A stretch of DNA of 64,000 nt from CAWCPR01 sp963797475 (GTDB lineage Bacteria > Chloroflexota > Anaerolineae > Anaerolineales > UBA4823), in NCBI GenBank assembly GCA_963797475.1, contig CAWCPR010000001.1, positions 2,852,001 through 2,916,000 on the forward strand, in the 5' to 3' direction. A program made the translations under genes and the position numbers. Below are positions 1 to 8,389 of this stretch, in pieces. Each line of letters opens with the position of its first letter. Position 1 is the stretch's first letter. The notes beneath the pieces are model-generated. The model searched no databases and was not told the origin of the DNA. It saw only the letters and a program-made list of their open reading frames with translations.

Positions 1-1629
1 CTGCCCGGTGATGCCAGCGGTCACGAGGTTGGCTTCTCCGCCGATCAGCAGGCCGTTGCCGCCCATTGCGGCGCCCATGGAGAGCGCATAATAGAGCATA
101 TTGCTATTCGCTCCGGGGATGGTGGTTGTCAGAAACTTGACGATTGGCAGCATGGAGGCCGTCAGGGGGATGTTGGCGATGGCAGTCGAGACAGTGCCAA
201 CGCCAAAGATCACGACAAAGGCCGCCAGCACCAGGTTTTGGCCGACCAGCTCGCTCATGCCGACCGCGATCAGGCTGATCAGGCCCACTTCCTGGATGGC
301 TCCAACGACGATGAAAAGGGCCATGAAGAACACCAGTGTAGTCCAATCGACGGCTTTGATCATTTGATGGACGTCGGGTTTCAACCAGACCAGCAGAAGC
401 GTCGCCCCAGCCAGGGCCGGCACCGCCGGGACCATATGCACCCGCTCGCCCAGGATAAAACCAAGCAAAACCAGGAGAAATACCACCCCGGATTTCAGCA
501 GGCTCTTTGGGTCTTCCAGCCGGGCGTTTTCTTTCAGCTTGCCGTACAGCTTGGGTGAAATGCCGCTGCTCTGCTTGCGGAACTCCTTGCGGTAGTAGTA
601 CAGAACGAAACCCGCCATGGCAGCCAGGGCCAGGATCACGCCGGCCGTTTGGTTAATCAGGAAGTCGTTAAAGCCAATGCCGGCATAGGCGCCGATCAGA
701 ATGTTTGTGGGAGTGCCCACCAGGGTGCTGATTCCGCCCACGTTGGAGGCCAGTACCTCGGGTATGATCAAGGCCAGCGGGTTGATGCCCAGCGCCAGGC
801 CAATCTGCAGGCTGATCGGCGTCATCAGCAGCATGGTGGTGAAGTTATCCAGGAGGGCGGAGGCCAGGGCAGTGATACTCATTAAGATGATTGCAAGCAG
901 CCAAAGTTTGCCGCGGCTCAACCGGTAAGCCTGGAAGGCCATCCACTGAAAGATGCCGGTGCCCTCGATGACGGCGATGATGATCATCATGCCCATGACC
1001 AGGAAGATCACCTCCCAGTTGATATAAGTCAGGCCGCGCTCAAAGCTAAATATGAAGAAATTCTCGTTGATTGCACCCAGCACATAGGAAACAATAAAAA
1101 GAGCGGAAAAACCCGCCAACGCAGCCGTGGTACTGTGCAGCACTTCGAAAGCGATCAGCAGCAAAACAGCGACGAAGACGAGTGTGGCGACCCAAAAACC
1201 GGCGCTGATGCGCCGCTCCAGGGTAATTTCCCCCAGACGGTAGATGCGCTCCTGAGCCAGGGTGTCCAGATCTTCTTTCTCCAGGGTGAAGATCTGGGTC
1301 TCGAAATGGGCGCGCTCGATCTTGATGTGCAGCGCCTGGGCCGGCAGCTCGGACACTTGCAAAGCCCAGCTTCCATCCTGCTGGCTCTCTGTTTCGGCGA
1401 TGGGTTGGCCGGCTTGAGGCGCGAGAGCCTGCACCCTGGCCTCAATTACCGGCTGCCCTTGCCCATCTTTCAACAGCCCGGAGATAATATACCCCTCTTG
1501 GGCGGCGATCGCCGTTCCGGACTGTCCGAACACGGTGAAGAAAGCCAGCCCAAGCCCGGCGATAAAGATAAGCATCGCCAGTTTCTGGCTTACGGAAATC
1601 CTGCCCGCTCCTGGCAGGCCAGCCAGCAT
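1..1629 (-). CDS. SLC13/ArsB/NhaD-type ion permease, C-terminus cut by window edge
   Basis: A frame open from about 1629 down to the window edge encodes more than 540 residues. It begins with a hydrophobic leader, followed by about 90 residues resembling a carboxypeptidase-regulatory-like (beta-sandwich) domain with the pattern YIISGLLKDGQGQPV. Many membrane helices follow, with the SLC13/ArsB signatures LLDNFTTMLLMTPI and TLVGTPTNILIG near the middle and NIPLTASMLPIV near the edge. Members of this superfamily exchange anions, arsenite or Na+/H+ across the inner membrane; the substrate cannot be told here. The ATG at 1629 follows AGGAG. A GTG at 1701 would overlap the upstream amidase gene and add a basic N-terminus. 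Confidence 0.8.
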   Translation of the reverse strand, partial: MLAGLPGAGRISVSQKLAMLIFIAGLGLAFFTVFGQSGTAIAAQEGYIISGLLKDGQGQPVIEARVQALAPQAGQPIAETESQQDGSWALQVSELPAQALHIKIERAHFETQIFTLEKEDLDTLAQERIYRLGEITLERRISAGFWVATLVFVAVLLLIAFEVLHSTTAALAGFSALFIVSYVLGAINENFFIFSFERGLTYINWEVIFLVMGMMIIIAVIEGTGIFQWMAFQAYRLSRGKLWLLAIILMSITALASALLDNFTTMLLMTPISLQIGLALGINPLALIIPEVLASNVGGISTLVGTPTNILIGAYAGIGFNDFLINQTAGVILALAAMAGFVLYYYRKEFRKQSSGISPKLYGKLKENARLEDPKSLLKSGVVFLLVLLGFILGERVHMVPAVPALAGATLLLVWLKPDVHQMIKAVDWTTLVFFMALFIVVGAIQEVGLISLIAVGMSELVGQNLVLAAFVVIFGVGTVSTAIANIPLTASMLPIVKFLTTTIPGANSNMLYYALSMGAAMGGNGLLIGGEANLVTAGITGQ

Positions 1630-1666
1630 CCGCCAAAAGCTCCTGAATTTCTTCTGTAATTTCTCT

Positions 1667-2542
1667 TTATTCGTTCCCCCGATCGTTTCCTTTTCTTTCA
1701 CTGAGAATCCTTTCCATTTCGTGTTGCACCAACGATGTACGCTCGTCTCGCAGCAGCGGCAGGCGGGCGCGCGTGCGGTGCAATTGGTTCAGGTCGATCT
1801 CTGCGAATGTCAGGGCCTCCTCTTGGTAAGGCCCCTTCGCTACCAACTCCCCATTTGGGTCAAACAGAGTCGACCCACCCCAAAAACTTAAACCATCTTC
1901 ATACCCGACCCGGTTTGCATGGGCCACAAAAGCGGTGAACAGGCTGGCATAGGCGCGGTTGAGAAGCTCCACCCAGCGGGCCGATTCCAACTGCGGTTCG
2001 TTTCTCAGGCCGCGGCCCGGGGAGGCGGAGGAGAAAAGCAGCAGATCTGCGCCATCCAGCCAGAGCAGGTAAGGGGGGGAAGCATGCCAGAAATCCTCGC
2101 AGATTAAGATTCCCACTCTGCCAAAGCGGGTATCGAAGGCGCGCACGGCATTGCCCCAGGCAAAGAAACGCCCCTCATCGAACAGCCCGTAAGTAGGCAG
2201 GTACAGCTTGTGATGGACGTGCAGCACCTCGCCTTGCGCCAGGTAGGCAGCCGAGATGAAAAAGCGATGGCGGTTATCTTCGTCGACAAACCCTACGACC
2301 AGGTCAAGCTCCCGGCTGGCCTCCAGCAGGCTGCTGAAGATCGGGTCAGCCGGTTCTGGCCTGTGGGCTACGGTGGAAGCCAGGTCTTGCAGGACGTAGC
2401 CGGTCAGTGAAAGCTCGGGAAAAACCAGCAAATCGGCCCCTGCGCTGCGCGCTTGCTGCGCCATGTCCAGGTGCTTTTCCAGGTTCGCCTGTACATTTCC
2501 CAGGTGGGTGTTAATTTGGGCGAGGGCGAGGGTAAGTTTCAT
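1667..2542 (-). CDS. Carbon-nitrogen hydrolase (nitrilase superfamily)
   Basis: This 291-residue protein has the complete nitrilase catalytic triad: Glu43 in FPELSLTGY, Lys112 in HHKLYLPTYG and Cys148 in ILICEDFWH. The ICEDxW form of the cysteine motif and the YLPTYGLFDE segment resemble the glutaminase domain of glutamine-dependent NAD synthetases more than plain nitrilases. No synthetase domain is attached and none lies next door. The likely role is hydrolysis of an amide such as glutamine or a small linear amide in the cytoplasm; the substrate is not predictable. The stop lies 37 bp before the permease start, so the two are probably cotranscribed. Confidence 0.85.
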   Translation of the reverse strand: MKLTLALAQINTHLGNVQANLEKHLDMAQQARSAGADLLVFPELSLTGYVLQDLASTVAHRPEPADPIFSSLLEASRELDLVVGFVDEDNRHRFFISAAYLAQGEVLHVHHKLYLPTYGLFDEGRFFAWGNAVRAFDTRFGRVGILICEDFWHASPPYLLWLDGADLLLFSSASPGRGLRNEPQLESARWVELLNRAYASLFTAFVAHANRVGYEDGLSFWGGSTLFDPNGELVAKGPYQEEALTFAEIDLNQLHRTRARLPLLRDERTSLVQHEMERILSERKGNDRGNE

Positions 2543-2550
2543 GGCATTCT

Positions 2551-2558
2551 ATTTTATA
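2551..2558 (-). promoter_or_regulatory. -10 element of the amidase gene
   Basis: On the minus strand TATAAAAT lies 8 nt before the amidase start codon, and no Shine-Dalgarno sequence separates them. Transcription would begin at or within 1-2 nt of the ATG, so the mRNA would be leaderless or nearly so. This resembles the arrangement at rnd and the histidine kinase gene. Confidence 0.45.
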
Positions 2559-2581
2559 ATAGTTCTGAAATCGGGCTGCGG

Positions 2582-2603
2582 GGCTGGCTAACCTTCGGTT
2601 AGC
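2582..2603 (+). repeat. Short hairpin element, copy 1
   Basis: GGCTGGCTAACCTTCGGTTAGC contains a 7-bp stem (GCTAACC/GGTTAGC) with a 3-nt loop. Almost the same 22-mer occurs inverted at 11387-11408. It lies between the lgt-like stop and the amidase promoter, so it could serve as a weak terminator, but there is no T-tract. Confidence 0.5.
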
Positions 2604-2635
2604 GCCAAAGCGCCTCCAACACTTACGGGGGTCAA

Positions 2636-3388
2636 TCAACCGCCTCTTCTGATGAGTAAACCCAGGGCCAGCCCCCCAATAGCGGCAAAACCCAGCGCCG
2701 CCCAGGCATCCAATCGCACTCCGGCCCAATAAAGCGCCGGGTCGGCCCGCAAGAAGGAGAGGCCGAAGAGCTGCAGCGCCAGCACGACCAACCCCAGGCT
2801 GGCAGTCTGCCCCGGGAGGAAGCGCTGGTCCCGGTCGAGGGCAGCAGGGCTGTATTCCAAAAGCCAGAAAGTAACCAAGGCAAGCACAGCGCCCAACAGT
2901 TGGGTGGGGAAACGCAAGGCGATTTTCCCCCACTCATCGCTGGCGGGCACTCCCCACCAGCCTGAGGCGGCTGGCCCGTAAGCGCAGCCCTCCAGCCAGC
3001 ACCCCAACCAGGCCGCGACGACCAGTGTGGCAGCCAGGGGTATCAAGTCGTCTGCCAGCTTTCTGAGCGACTGCCGGGAGAGTGCAGAAAACCCGCCCAG
3101 GGCCAGCATGGCCCCTGCCAAAACGCCCGGCCAGGTGAGCCCGCCCTGGAAAACCTGCAGCGCCTCCAGTGGGTGGGCCGCAAAATAACCCCAGTTAAGG
3201 ACAGCGAAAGCGGCGCGTCCACCTACCAACCCGCCGAGCAATGCCCATATCCCCGCATTTACCCGGACGAGCGAGGCTTTTGCCGGCGCCTTCCAGGCCA
3301 CCCAGGCCAGGCCGAAGAACACGCCCAGGCCGATGCTGAGCGGATAAGCGTACACAGCAACGCCGCCCGGGAGGTAGAACGCAACCAC
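2636..3388 (-). CDS. Lgt-like membrane protein (prolipoprotein diacylglyceryl transferase family)
   Basis: The 250-residue protein has about seven hydrophobic helices and the layout of prolipoprotein diacylglyceryl transferase. The N-terminal helix ends in YPLSIGLGVFFG, then come GGLVGGRAAFAVLNW (the GGxxGaR helix), QGGLTWPGVLAG and RFPTQLLGAVLAL. In bacterial Lgt the loop after the third helix normally reads GGLxxHGG with a catalytic-region histidine. Here that position reads GGLTWPGVLAG, so the histidine appears to be missing. It may therefore be a divergent Lgt paralogue or a diverged activity. It is transcribed divergently from nfeD. Confidence 0.75.
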   Translation of the reverse strand: MVAFYLPGGVAVYAYPLSIGLGVFFGLAWVAWKAPAKASLVRVNAGIWALLGGLVGGRAAFAVLNWGYFAAHPLEALQVFQGGLTWPGVLAGAMLALGGFSALSRQSLRKLADDLIPLAATLVVAAWLGCWLEGCAYGPAASGWWGVPASDEWGKIALRFPTQLLGAVLALVTFWLLEYSPAALDRDQRFLPGQTASLGLVVLALQLFGLSFLRADPALYWAGVRLDAWAALGFAAIGGLALGLLIRRGG

Positions 3389-3518
3389 AACTCAATGATA
3401 CCACGCGTTCCTGGCAAAGCCGTTCCTTCGGGTCCGGCCCTGGTACCCCGGTCATACAGCCCTGGCGTCCATGGAGCGTGGGCGCAAGTTAAGAACGATT
3501 ATCCATCCCAGACCCAAG

Positions 3519-3547
3519 TTGCCATGGGATAGGACTGGATGTATAAT
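3519..3547 (+). promoter_or_regulatory. Sigma-70-type promoter of the nfeD-slipin unit
   Basis: TTGCCA at 3519-3524 and TATAAT at 3542-3547 are separated by exactly 17 bp. Transcription would start near 3554, leaving a leader of about 33 nt with GAGG ahead of the nfeD ATG. This is a conventional leadered promoter, unlike several neighbours. Confidence 0.65.
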
Positions 3548-3586
3548 CAAATCGGCGTAAACTGGTGAACTCACGAGGCTAATCCG

Positions 3587-4195
3587 ATGGAACTCTTGCT
3601 CGATCCTAATATTGCTTACCTGGTGTTAGCCGGCGGCCTGATGCTGGCGATTTTGGCCTTGCTCAGTCCGGGGACCGGTTTGCTCGAGATTGGGGCCTTG
3701 TTTGCGCTGCTGCTGGCGGGTTACAGTATGTCGCAATTGCCCATTAATCTTTGGGCGTTCCTGCTTTTGATCGTGGGGGTGATTCCCTTCCTACTGGCTG
3801 TGCGCCGGTCAGGCCAGTTAATTTACCTGGTGATCTCAATCCTGGCTGCGATCGTCGGCTCCGTCTTCCTGTTCAGAAGCGAGGTCTGGTGGCTGCCAGC
3901 GGTGAACCCGCTCCTGGCGATCGTGGTTTCCGGGATCTCCGGTGGTTTTCTCTGGATCGTAACCCGCAAAGTCCTGGAGGCGGAAAGTGCCAGGCCCACC
4001 CACGATCTCGGCGCCTTGATCGGCGCGTTCGGCGAGGCCAAATCCGACATCAACGGCGATGGCTCGGTTCAGGTAGATGGTGAGCTTTGGAGCGCGACCA
4101 GCCGCCAGCCGATCCACTCTGGGGAGCGGGTGCGCGTCGTCAGCCGGGAGGGGTTTATTCTTGAAGTGGAGCCAGCACGGGCCTCGCAGGTTTGA
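3587..4195 (+). CDS. NfeD-like membrane protein
   Basis: This 202-residue protein has four to five hydrophobic helices in the first 130 residues (the segment after the short N-terminus contains LSPGTGLLEIGALFALLLAGYS) and a C-terminal OB-fold-like NfeD domain with GEAKSDINGDGSVQVDGELW and GERVRVVSREGFILEVEP. NfeD proteins are usually encoded with a stomatin/slipin partner, and that is the next gene here. Together they are thought to form a membrane microdomain complex. No serine protease domain is present, so this is the short, membrane-anchored class. GAGG precedes the ATG. Confidence 0.85.
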   Translation: MELLLDPNIAYLVLAGGLMLAILALLSPGTGLLEIGALFALLLAGYSMSQLPINLWAFLLLIVGVIPFLLAVRRSGQLIYLVISILAAIVGSVFLFRSEVWWLPAVNPLLAIVVSGISGGFLWIVTRKVLEAESARPTHDLGALIGAFGEAKSDINGDGSVQVDGELWSATSRQPIHSGERVRVVSREGFILEVEPARASQV

Positions 4196-4305
4196 GCCGG
4201 GCAGCGGGCGTTCTTTTCCGCGCCGCTACTTTCGTTGGTTCTTATGAAGCGCCTTAACATCCGATTGGGTTAGGATCAATCATAGCATTGCTCAGGAGAT
4301 GAAAC

Positions 4306-5205
4306 ATGGACCTCGTATCTAGTTCGGTATTATGCATCGTTGGGGCGGCAGTTTTAATCGCCCTGGTTTTCCTCGCCAACGCCATCCGCATCGTGCCGGA
4401 ATACCAGCGCCTGGTGGTTTTTCGCCTGGGCCGCTGCGTTGGCGCTAAAGGCCCCGGGATCGTCATCTTGATCCCCGTAGTTGACCGGGCCGTGAAGGTA
4501 GATCTGCGCGAGCAGGTGCGTGAAATCCCGCACCAGACCTCGATTACGAAAGATAACGCCCCGATCTCGATCGACTTCTTGTGGTATTACAAGGTGCTCG
4601 ACCCCACCGAGAGCGTGCTGCAGGTAGGAAACTTCGAGACGGCTGCCCAGGGTATGGCTACCACCACGCTGCGGGCGGTCATCGGCGGAATCCCGCTGGA
4701 CGATGTCCTTTCGGAACGCGAGCATATCAACAACATGCTCCGCAACCGCCTGGATGAGGTAACCGAGCGCTGGGGCGTCAAAGTGACGAATGTGGAAATC
4801 CGCGAGATTATCCCGCCCCGCGAGGTCCAGGACGCCATGAATCGCCAGATGTCGGCCGAGCGCATCCGCCGTGCGGTGGTGACCGAATCGACCGGCACTC
4901 GTGAAGCGGCGATCAACGTGGCCGAAGGCGAGAAACAGTCCGCAATCTTGCGCGCCGAAGGCGAGCGCCAGTCGAACATCCTGCGCGCCGAAGGCGAAAA
5001 GCAGGCCCAACTCCTGCGCGCCGAAGGCTTCACTTCAGCCCTGGAAAAGATTTACAGTGTCGCCCAAACGGTGGATATGAACACCATGACTCTGCAATAC
5101 TTCGAAGCGCTCAAGAGCATCGGCGCCAGCCCATCCACCAAGTATATTTTCCCGCTGGAATTCACCAGTATGTTGGGAACCATGCTTAAGAAGCAGCCTG
5201 ACTAA
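4306..5205 (+). CDS. Slipin/stomatin-like SPFH-domain protein
   Basis: One N-terminal membrane helix is followed by the SPFH/band 7 domain (VPEYQRLVVFRLGR, GPGIVILIPVVDRAVKVDLR) and a charged helical tail. At residues of about 204-240 three near-perfect 11-residue repeats (AEGEKQSAILR, AEGERQSNILR, AEGEKQAQLLR) form the coiled coil on which slipins oligomerise. The length of 299 is normal for bacterial slipins. It is the expected partner of the NfeD protein 110 bp upstream. A strong hairpin follows the stop. Start chosen at the ATG behind AGGAG. Confidence 0.92.
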   Translation: MDLVSSSVLCIVGAAVLIALVFLANAIRIVPEYQRLVVFRLGRCVGAKGPGIVILIPVVDRAVKVDLREQVREIPHQTSITKDNAPISIDFLWYYKVLDPTESVLQVGNFETAAQGMATTTLRAVIGGIPLDDVLSEREHINNMLRNRLDEVTERWGVKVTNVEIREIIPPREVQDAMNRQMSAERIRRAVVTESTGTREAAINVAEGEKQSAILRAEGERQSNILRAEGEKQAQLLRAEGFTSALEKIYSVAQTVDMNTMTLQYFEALKSIGASPSTKYIFPLEFTSMLGTMLKKQPD

Positions 5206-5226
5206 AAAATCCGATCTAATTTATCC

Positions 5227-5265
5227 GGATACGCACTGCGTTGCAGACGTAGTGCGTATCCTTTT
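5227..5265 (+). terminator. Rho-independent terminator after slipin
   Basis: Perfect 11-bp arms GGATACGCACT and AGTGCGTATCC enclose a 13-nt loop and are followed by TTTT. A possible GTG start of the next gene at 5252 lies inside this stem, which argues for a later start. Confidence 0.8.
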
Positions 5266-5269
5266 CATT

Positions 5270-5275
5270 TATAAT
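5270..5275 (+). promoter_or_regulatory. -10 hexamer of leaderless rimI-like gene
   Basis: TATAAT is followed by exactly 6 nt and then the ATG at 5282. Transcription starting at the usual distance would begin at that ATG. No clear -35 element is visible; the preceding terminator occupies that space. Confidence 0.5.
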
Positions 5276-5281
5276 ATGCGG

Positions 5282-5752
5282 ATGGATTCCACCGTTTCGG
5301 CAGCCTCCCGCAGCCCGGCGGCGATTGTCTCGGCCTCCTGGCGCGACCTGAACGCCTTGCGCTATGTGGAGAAGCAGTGTTTCCCTAAGGATGCCTGGCC
5401 GCTTTGGGATTTGATCGGCGTGCTGACCTTGCCCAACGTGGTGCGTCTGAAAGCGGTATTGGATGACCAGATGGTTGGGTTTATCGCCGCGGACGTGCGC
5501 CCCAGTGAGAACATGGCCTGGATTGCCACGATCGGCGTGCTGCCCGAGCAGCGCGGGCGCGGCATCGGGTCGGCGCTGCTGCTCACCTGTGAAGACCAGT
5601 TGGCGGTCTCCAGTATTCGCCTGAACGTGCGCGTTTCGAATAAGACCGCTATTAACCTCTACCACCGGCTGGGTTACATGCAAGTTGGGCGCTGGCCCGC
5701 TTATTATCAGGACCGCGAGGACGCGCTGATCATGGAGAAACAGCATTATTAA
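5282..5752 (+). CDS. GNAT acetyltransferase, RimI-like
   Basis: This is a 156-residue GNAT-fold enzyme with the acetyl-CoA site VLPEQRGRGIGSALL and the C-terminal NKTAINLYHRLGYMQVGRW typical of ribosomal-protein-alanine acetyltransferase (RimI) and its relatives, which acetylate protein N-termini. ATGs at 5276 and 5282 are both possible; 5282 sits at the expected transcription start behind TATAAT, so it is preferred. The stop overlaps an ATG (TAATG) in the frame of the next gene, so translational coupling to rnd is also possible. The exact protein substrate is not predictable. Confidence 0.8.
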   Translation: MDSTVSAASRSPAAIVSASWRDLNALRYVEKQCFPKDAWPLWDLIGVLTLPNVVRLKAVLDDQMVGFIAADVRPSENMAWIATIGVLPEQRGRGIGSALLLTCEDQLAVSSIRLNVRVSNKTAINLYHRLGYMQVGRWPAYYQDREDALIMEKQHY

Positions 5753-5799
5753 TGCCAAACGCAGACACGCCCGCTGAAAAAGAAAAAGATAATCTGGGC

Positions 5800-5805
5800 T
5801 ATAAT
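5800..5805 (+). promoter_or_regulatory. -10 hexamer of leaderless rnd gene
   Basis: TATAAT is followed by 6 nt and then the ATG at 5812, the same spacing as at 5270 and 22268. There is no Shine-Dalgarno sequence between them. Confidence 0.55.
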
Positions 5806-5811
5806 TACCGC

Positions 5812-6954
5812 ATGAGCAGCGGCGATTTATCCGATCCCATCCTCATCACTCGCCCATTTACGCTGAACAAGATGGTCGAGGCGCTGCAACCCGAGCCGGT
5901 CGTGGCGGTCGACACCGAATCGAACAGCCTGCACGCCTATCGCGAGCAGGTCTGTCTGATCCAATTCTCGATCCCGCAGGTGGATTACCTGGTGGATCCG
6001 CTCACCCTGGACGATCTCTCGCCCCTGGGGCCGATTTTTGCAGATCCAAAGATCGAAAAGGTTTTTCACGCAGCCGAATATGATTTGCTGTGTTTGAAAC
6101 GCGACTTTAATTTCGAGTTCAACAACCTTTTCGATACCATGGTGGCATCCCGCATTTTAGGACGCAATGCAGTCGGGCTGGGGGCTATCCTCGAGGATGA
6201 GTTTGGCATACATCTGGAGAAGCGCTACCAACGCGCCAATTGGGGCCAACGCCCACTACCGCCGGACCTGCTGGCTTACGCTCGCCTGGATACGCATTAC
6301 CTGATCTCCCTGCGCCAACGCCTGCGCGCCGAGCTGGGAGGGAACGGATTGTGGCAACTGGCGCAAGAGGATTTTCACCGGCTGACCCACGTGAGCCTTA
6401 ACGGGCGAGATCCGGATGAGAACACAGTAAACTGTTGGCGCATTAACGGCGCCTACGATCTGGATCCCCAGCAGGTGGCTGTCCTCCAAGAGCTGTGCAT
6501 CTATCGTGATAAAGTCGCCCAGGTGCTCGACCGCCCGCTGTTTAAGGTGATCAACGACCGCACCCTGTTTGAGATTGCCAGGGATACCCCCCGCTCGCTT
6601 CAAGAGCTGGGCCAGCTTGCCGGGATGACGCACGGCCAGATGAAGCGCCATGGAAAATCGCTGCTGGCGGCCACTCAGCGCGGCCTGCAGGCCGATCCCA
6701 TTTTCCCGCCCCGCTCTCCTCGCCCGCATGAACAGTTTGTCGATCGATTGGAAATTCTCCGGCGCTGGCGTAAACAAACCGCTCAGGAGATGGGGGTAAA
6801 GTCAGATGTGGTCATGCCGCGCGATCTGCTTTTCGCCATCGCCGAACACAATCCCAAAAACCTGCAATCTTTGTCCTACGTTTTGAAAGACGTGCCCTGG
6901 CGGCTGGAGCATTTTGGCGGCCAGATCCTCCAGGCGCTTACGCGCCATCGCTGA
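5812..6954 (+). CDS. rnd: Ribonuclease D
   Basis: This 380-residue DEDD-family 3'-5' exoribonuclease trims tRNA and other small RNAs. It has Exo I with Asp34 and Glu36 in VAVDTESNSL, Exo II in HAAEYDLLCLKRDF, and Exo III in YARLDTHYLISL, with the tyrosine of the DEDDy class. A HRDC domain spans about residues 215-290 (QELCIYRDKVAQVLDRP, LQELGQLAGM), and a second helical domain follows. The frame extends upstream to an ATG at 5752 overlapping the rimI stop. The start at 5812 is preferred because of the TATAAT 6 nt before it and because the extra 20 residues are hydrophilic and unlike the family. Confidence 0.92.
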   Translation: MSSGDLSDPILITRPFTLNKMVEALQPEPVVAVDTESNSLHAYREQVCLIQFSIPQVDYLVDPLTLDDLSPLGPIFADPKIEKVFHAAEYDLLCLKRDFNFEFNNLFDTMVASRILGRNAVGLGAILEDEFGIHLEKRYQRANWGQRPLPPDLLAYARLDTHYLISLRQRLRAELGGNGLWQLAQEDFHRLTHVSLNGRDPDENTVNCWRINGAYDLDPQQVAVLQELCIYRDKVAQVLDRPLFKVINDRTLFEIARDTPRSLQELGQLAGMTHGQMKRHGKSLLAATQRGLQADPIFPPRSPRPHEQFVDRLEILRRWRKQTAQEMGVKSDVVMPRDLLFAIAEHNPKNLQSLSYVLKDVPWRLEHFGGQILQALTRHR

Positions 6955-6961
6955 AAATTGA

Positions 6962-6967
6962 TAAGAT
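6962..6967 (+). promoter_or_regulatory. -10-like hexamer before the beta-CASP nuclease gene
   Basis: TAAGAT lies 7 nt before the ATG at 6975, and there is no Shine-Dalgarno sequence. This fits the leaderless pattern of neighbouring genes but with a poorer hexamer. Confidence 0.35.
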
Positions 6968-6974
6968 CGTTTTT

Positions 6975-8372
6975 ATGAAAATTACATTTCACGGCGCGGC
7001 GCATACGGTCACCGGTTCGCAGCACCTGATCGAAGTGAATGGCTCAAAGCTGTTGTTGGAATGCGGCCTCTATCAGGGGCGCCGGGCAGAATCCTACGCA
7101 CGAAATCTGCACTTGCCCTTTGACGCCACGGGCATCGATGCGGTCATCCTTTCGCACGCCCATATTGACCACAGCGGCAACCTGCCTAACCTGGTGAAAA
7201 GCGGCTACCGCGGCCCCATTTACACGGTGGAAGCCTCGGCGCACCTGGCGAACGTGATGCTGATGGACGCCGGGCATATCCAGGAATCCGACGTCGAGTA
7301 TGTAAACCGCAAACGCCGCCGAAATGGTGAAGAGCCTATTGAACCCATTTATACATTGGAGGACGCCGGCCGGGTGGCGGAGTTTTTCCATCCGCTGAAC
7401 TACGACCAGCAGTTCGAGCCGGTGCCTGGGGTGACGGCCCACCTGGTGGATGCCGGACATATCCTTGGGGCGGCGGCTGTGGTTTTGGATATCCAAGAGC
7501 ACGGGCGCAAAACCCGCCTGTGGTTTTCTGGGGATATTGGCCGGCGCGACCTGCCGCTGCTGCGCGATCCGGTGCTGCCCACCGCCGCAGATTATATGAT
7601 TATGGAATGCACCTATGGCGACAAGCCGCACCGCGAGCCAGAGCTGGCTTACGAGGAGCTGCGCCAGGTTGTTAGCCGTACGGTGAACCGCGGCGGTAAG
7701 GTGATTATCCCCGCTTTTGCGGTCGGGCGCACCCAGGAGCTGGTGTACGACCTGCACCAGATGATCGACCGCGGCGAGGTCCCGCACGTTCCTGTGATCG
7801 TGGACAGCCCGCTGGCGGTCAACGTATCGGATGTTTTCCGCGCCCACCCCGAGTGCTTCGACCAGGAAACCCGCGATTTTATCCGCCAGGACCGCCATAA
7901 AGCCGCCCTGGGATTTGACCTGTTGACCTACACCCGCTCGGTGGAGGAATCCAAGGCGCTGAATTATCGCAAGGATCCGATGATTATCATTTCGGCTTCG
8001 GGCATGGCTGAAACCGGACGGATTTTGCACCACCTGAAGAACAATATCCAGGACCCGCGCAACACAATCCTGATCGTTTCCTGGCAAGCCCCCTATACCC
8101 TGGGCCGCCGCCTGGCAGACCGCGAAAAGCAGGTGAAGATTTTCGGAGAGGTCTACGAACGCCGCGCCGAAGTGGAAACGATCGGTGGCCTTTCCGCCCA
8201 CGCCGGGCAGACGTTCTTAATCGAGTACGCCCAGGCTGTCAGGGGCTCGGTGCGGGATGTTTACCTGGTGCACGGCGAGGAGAAACCCGCGGCTGCCCTG
8301 ACCGAAAAGCTGGGCTTAATAGGCCTCGACCGGGTTCATTACCCGGAGCTGCACGAAAGCGTTACGATTTGA
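6975..8372 (+). CDS. Beta-CASP metallo-beta-lactamase-fold RNase (CPSF73/YSH1-like)
   Basis: The 465-residue protein has the zinc-binding motif HAHIDHSGNLP (HxHxDH) near residue 60, a later histidine in DAGHILGAA, and aspartate in FSGDIGRRDLPLL. The beta-CASP motifs follow: IPAFAVGRTQEL, then the RMMBL-type region SASGMAETGRILHHL and GLSAHAGQTFL. This is the bacterial branch related to CPSF73 and is expected to be a cytoplasmic RNA endonuclease/exonuclease. It directly follows rnd, so two RNA-processing enzymes lie together. Its stop overlaps a TTG of the next frame. Confidence 0.9.
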   Translation: MKITFHGAAHTVTGSQHLIEVNGSKLLLECGLYQGRRAESYARNLHLPFDATGIDAVILSHAHIDHSGNLPNLVKSGYRGPIYTVEASAHLANVMLMDAGHIQESDVEYVNRKRRRNGEEPIEPIYTLEDAGRVAEFFHPLNYDQQFEPVPGVTAHLVDAGHILGAAAVVLDIQEHGRKTRLWFSGDIGRRDLPLLRDPVLPTAADYMIMECTYGDKPHREPELAYEELRQVVSRTVNRGGKVIIPAFAVGRTQELVYDLHQMIDRGEVPHVPVIVDSPLAVNVSDVFRAHPECFDQETRDFIRQDRHKAALGFDLLTYTRSVEESKALNYRKDPMIIISASGMAETGRILHHLKNNIQDPRNTILIVSWQAPYTLGRRLADREKQVKIFGEVYERRAEVETIGGLSAHAGQTFLIEYAQAVRGSVRDVYLVHGEEKPAAALTEKLGLIGLDRVHYPELHESVTI

Positions 8373-8389
8373 CTTATGGGGATGTGAAA

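Noticed and set aside
4915..5025. 33-bp tandem repeats as a mobile or CRISPR-like array
   Set aside because: They encode the 11-residue coiled-coil repeats normal for slipins.
7044..8201. Minus-strand frame of 385 codons
   Set aside because: Antisense shadow of the beta-CASP nuclease gene with no protein-family features.
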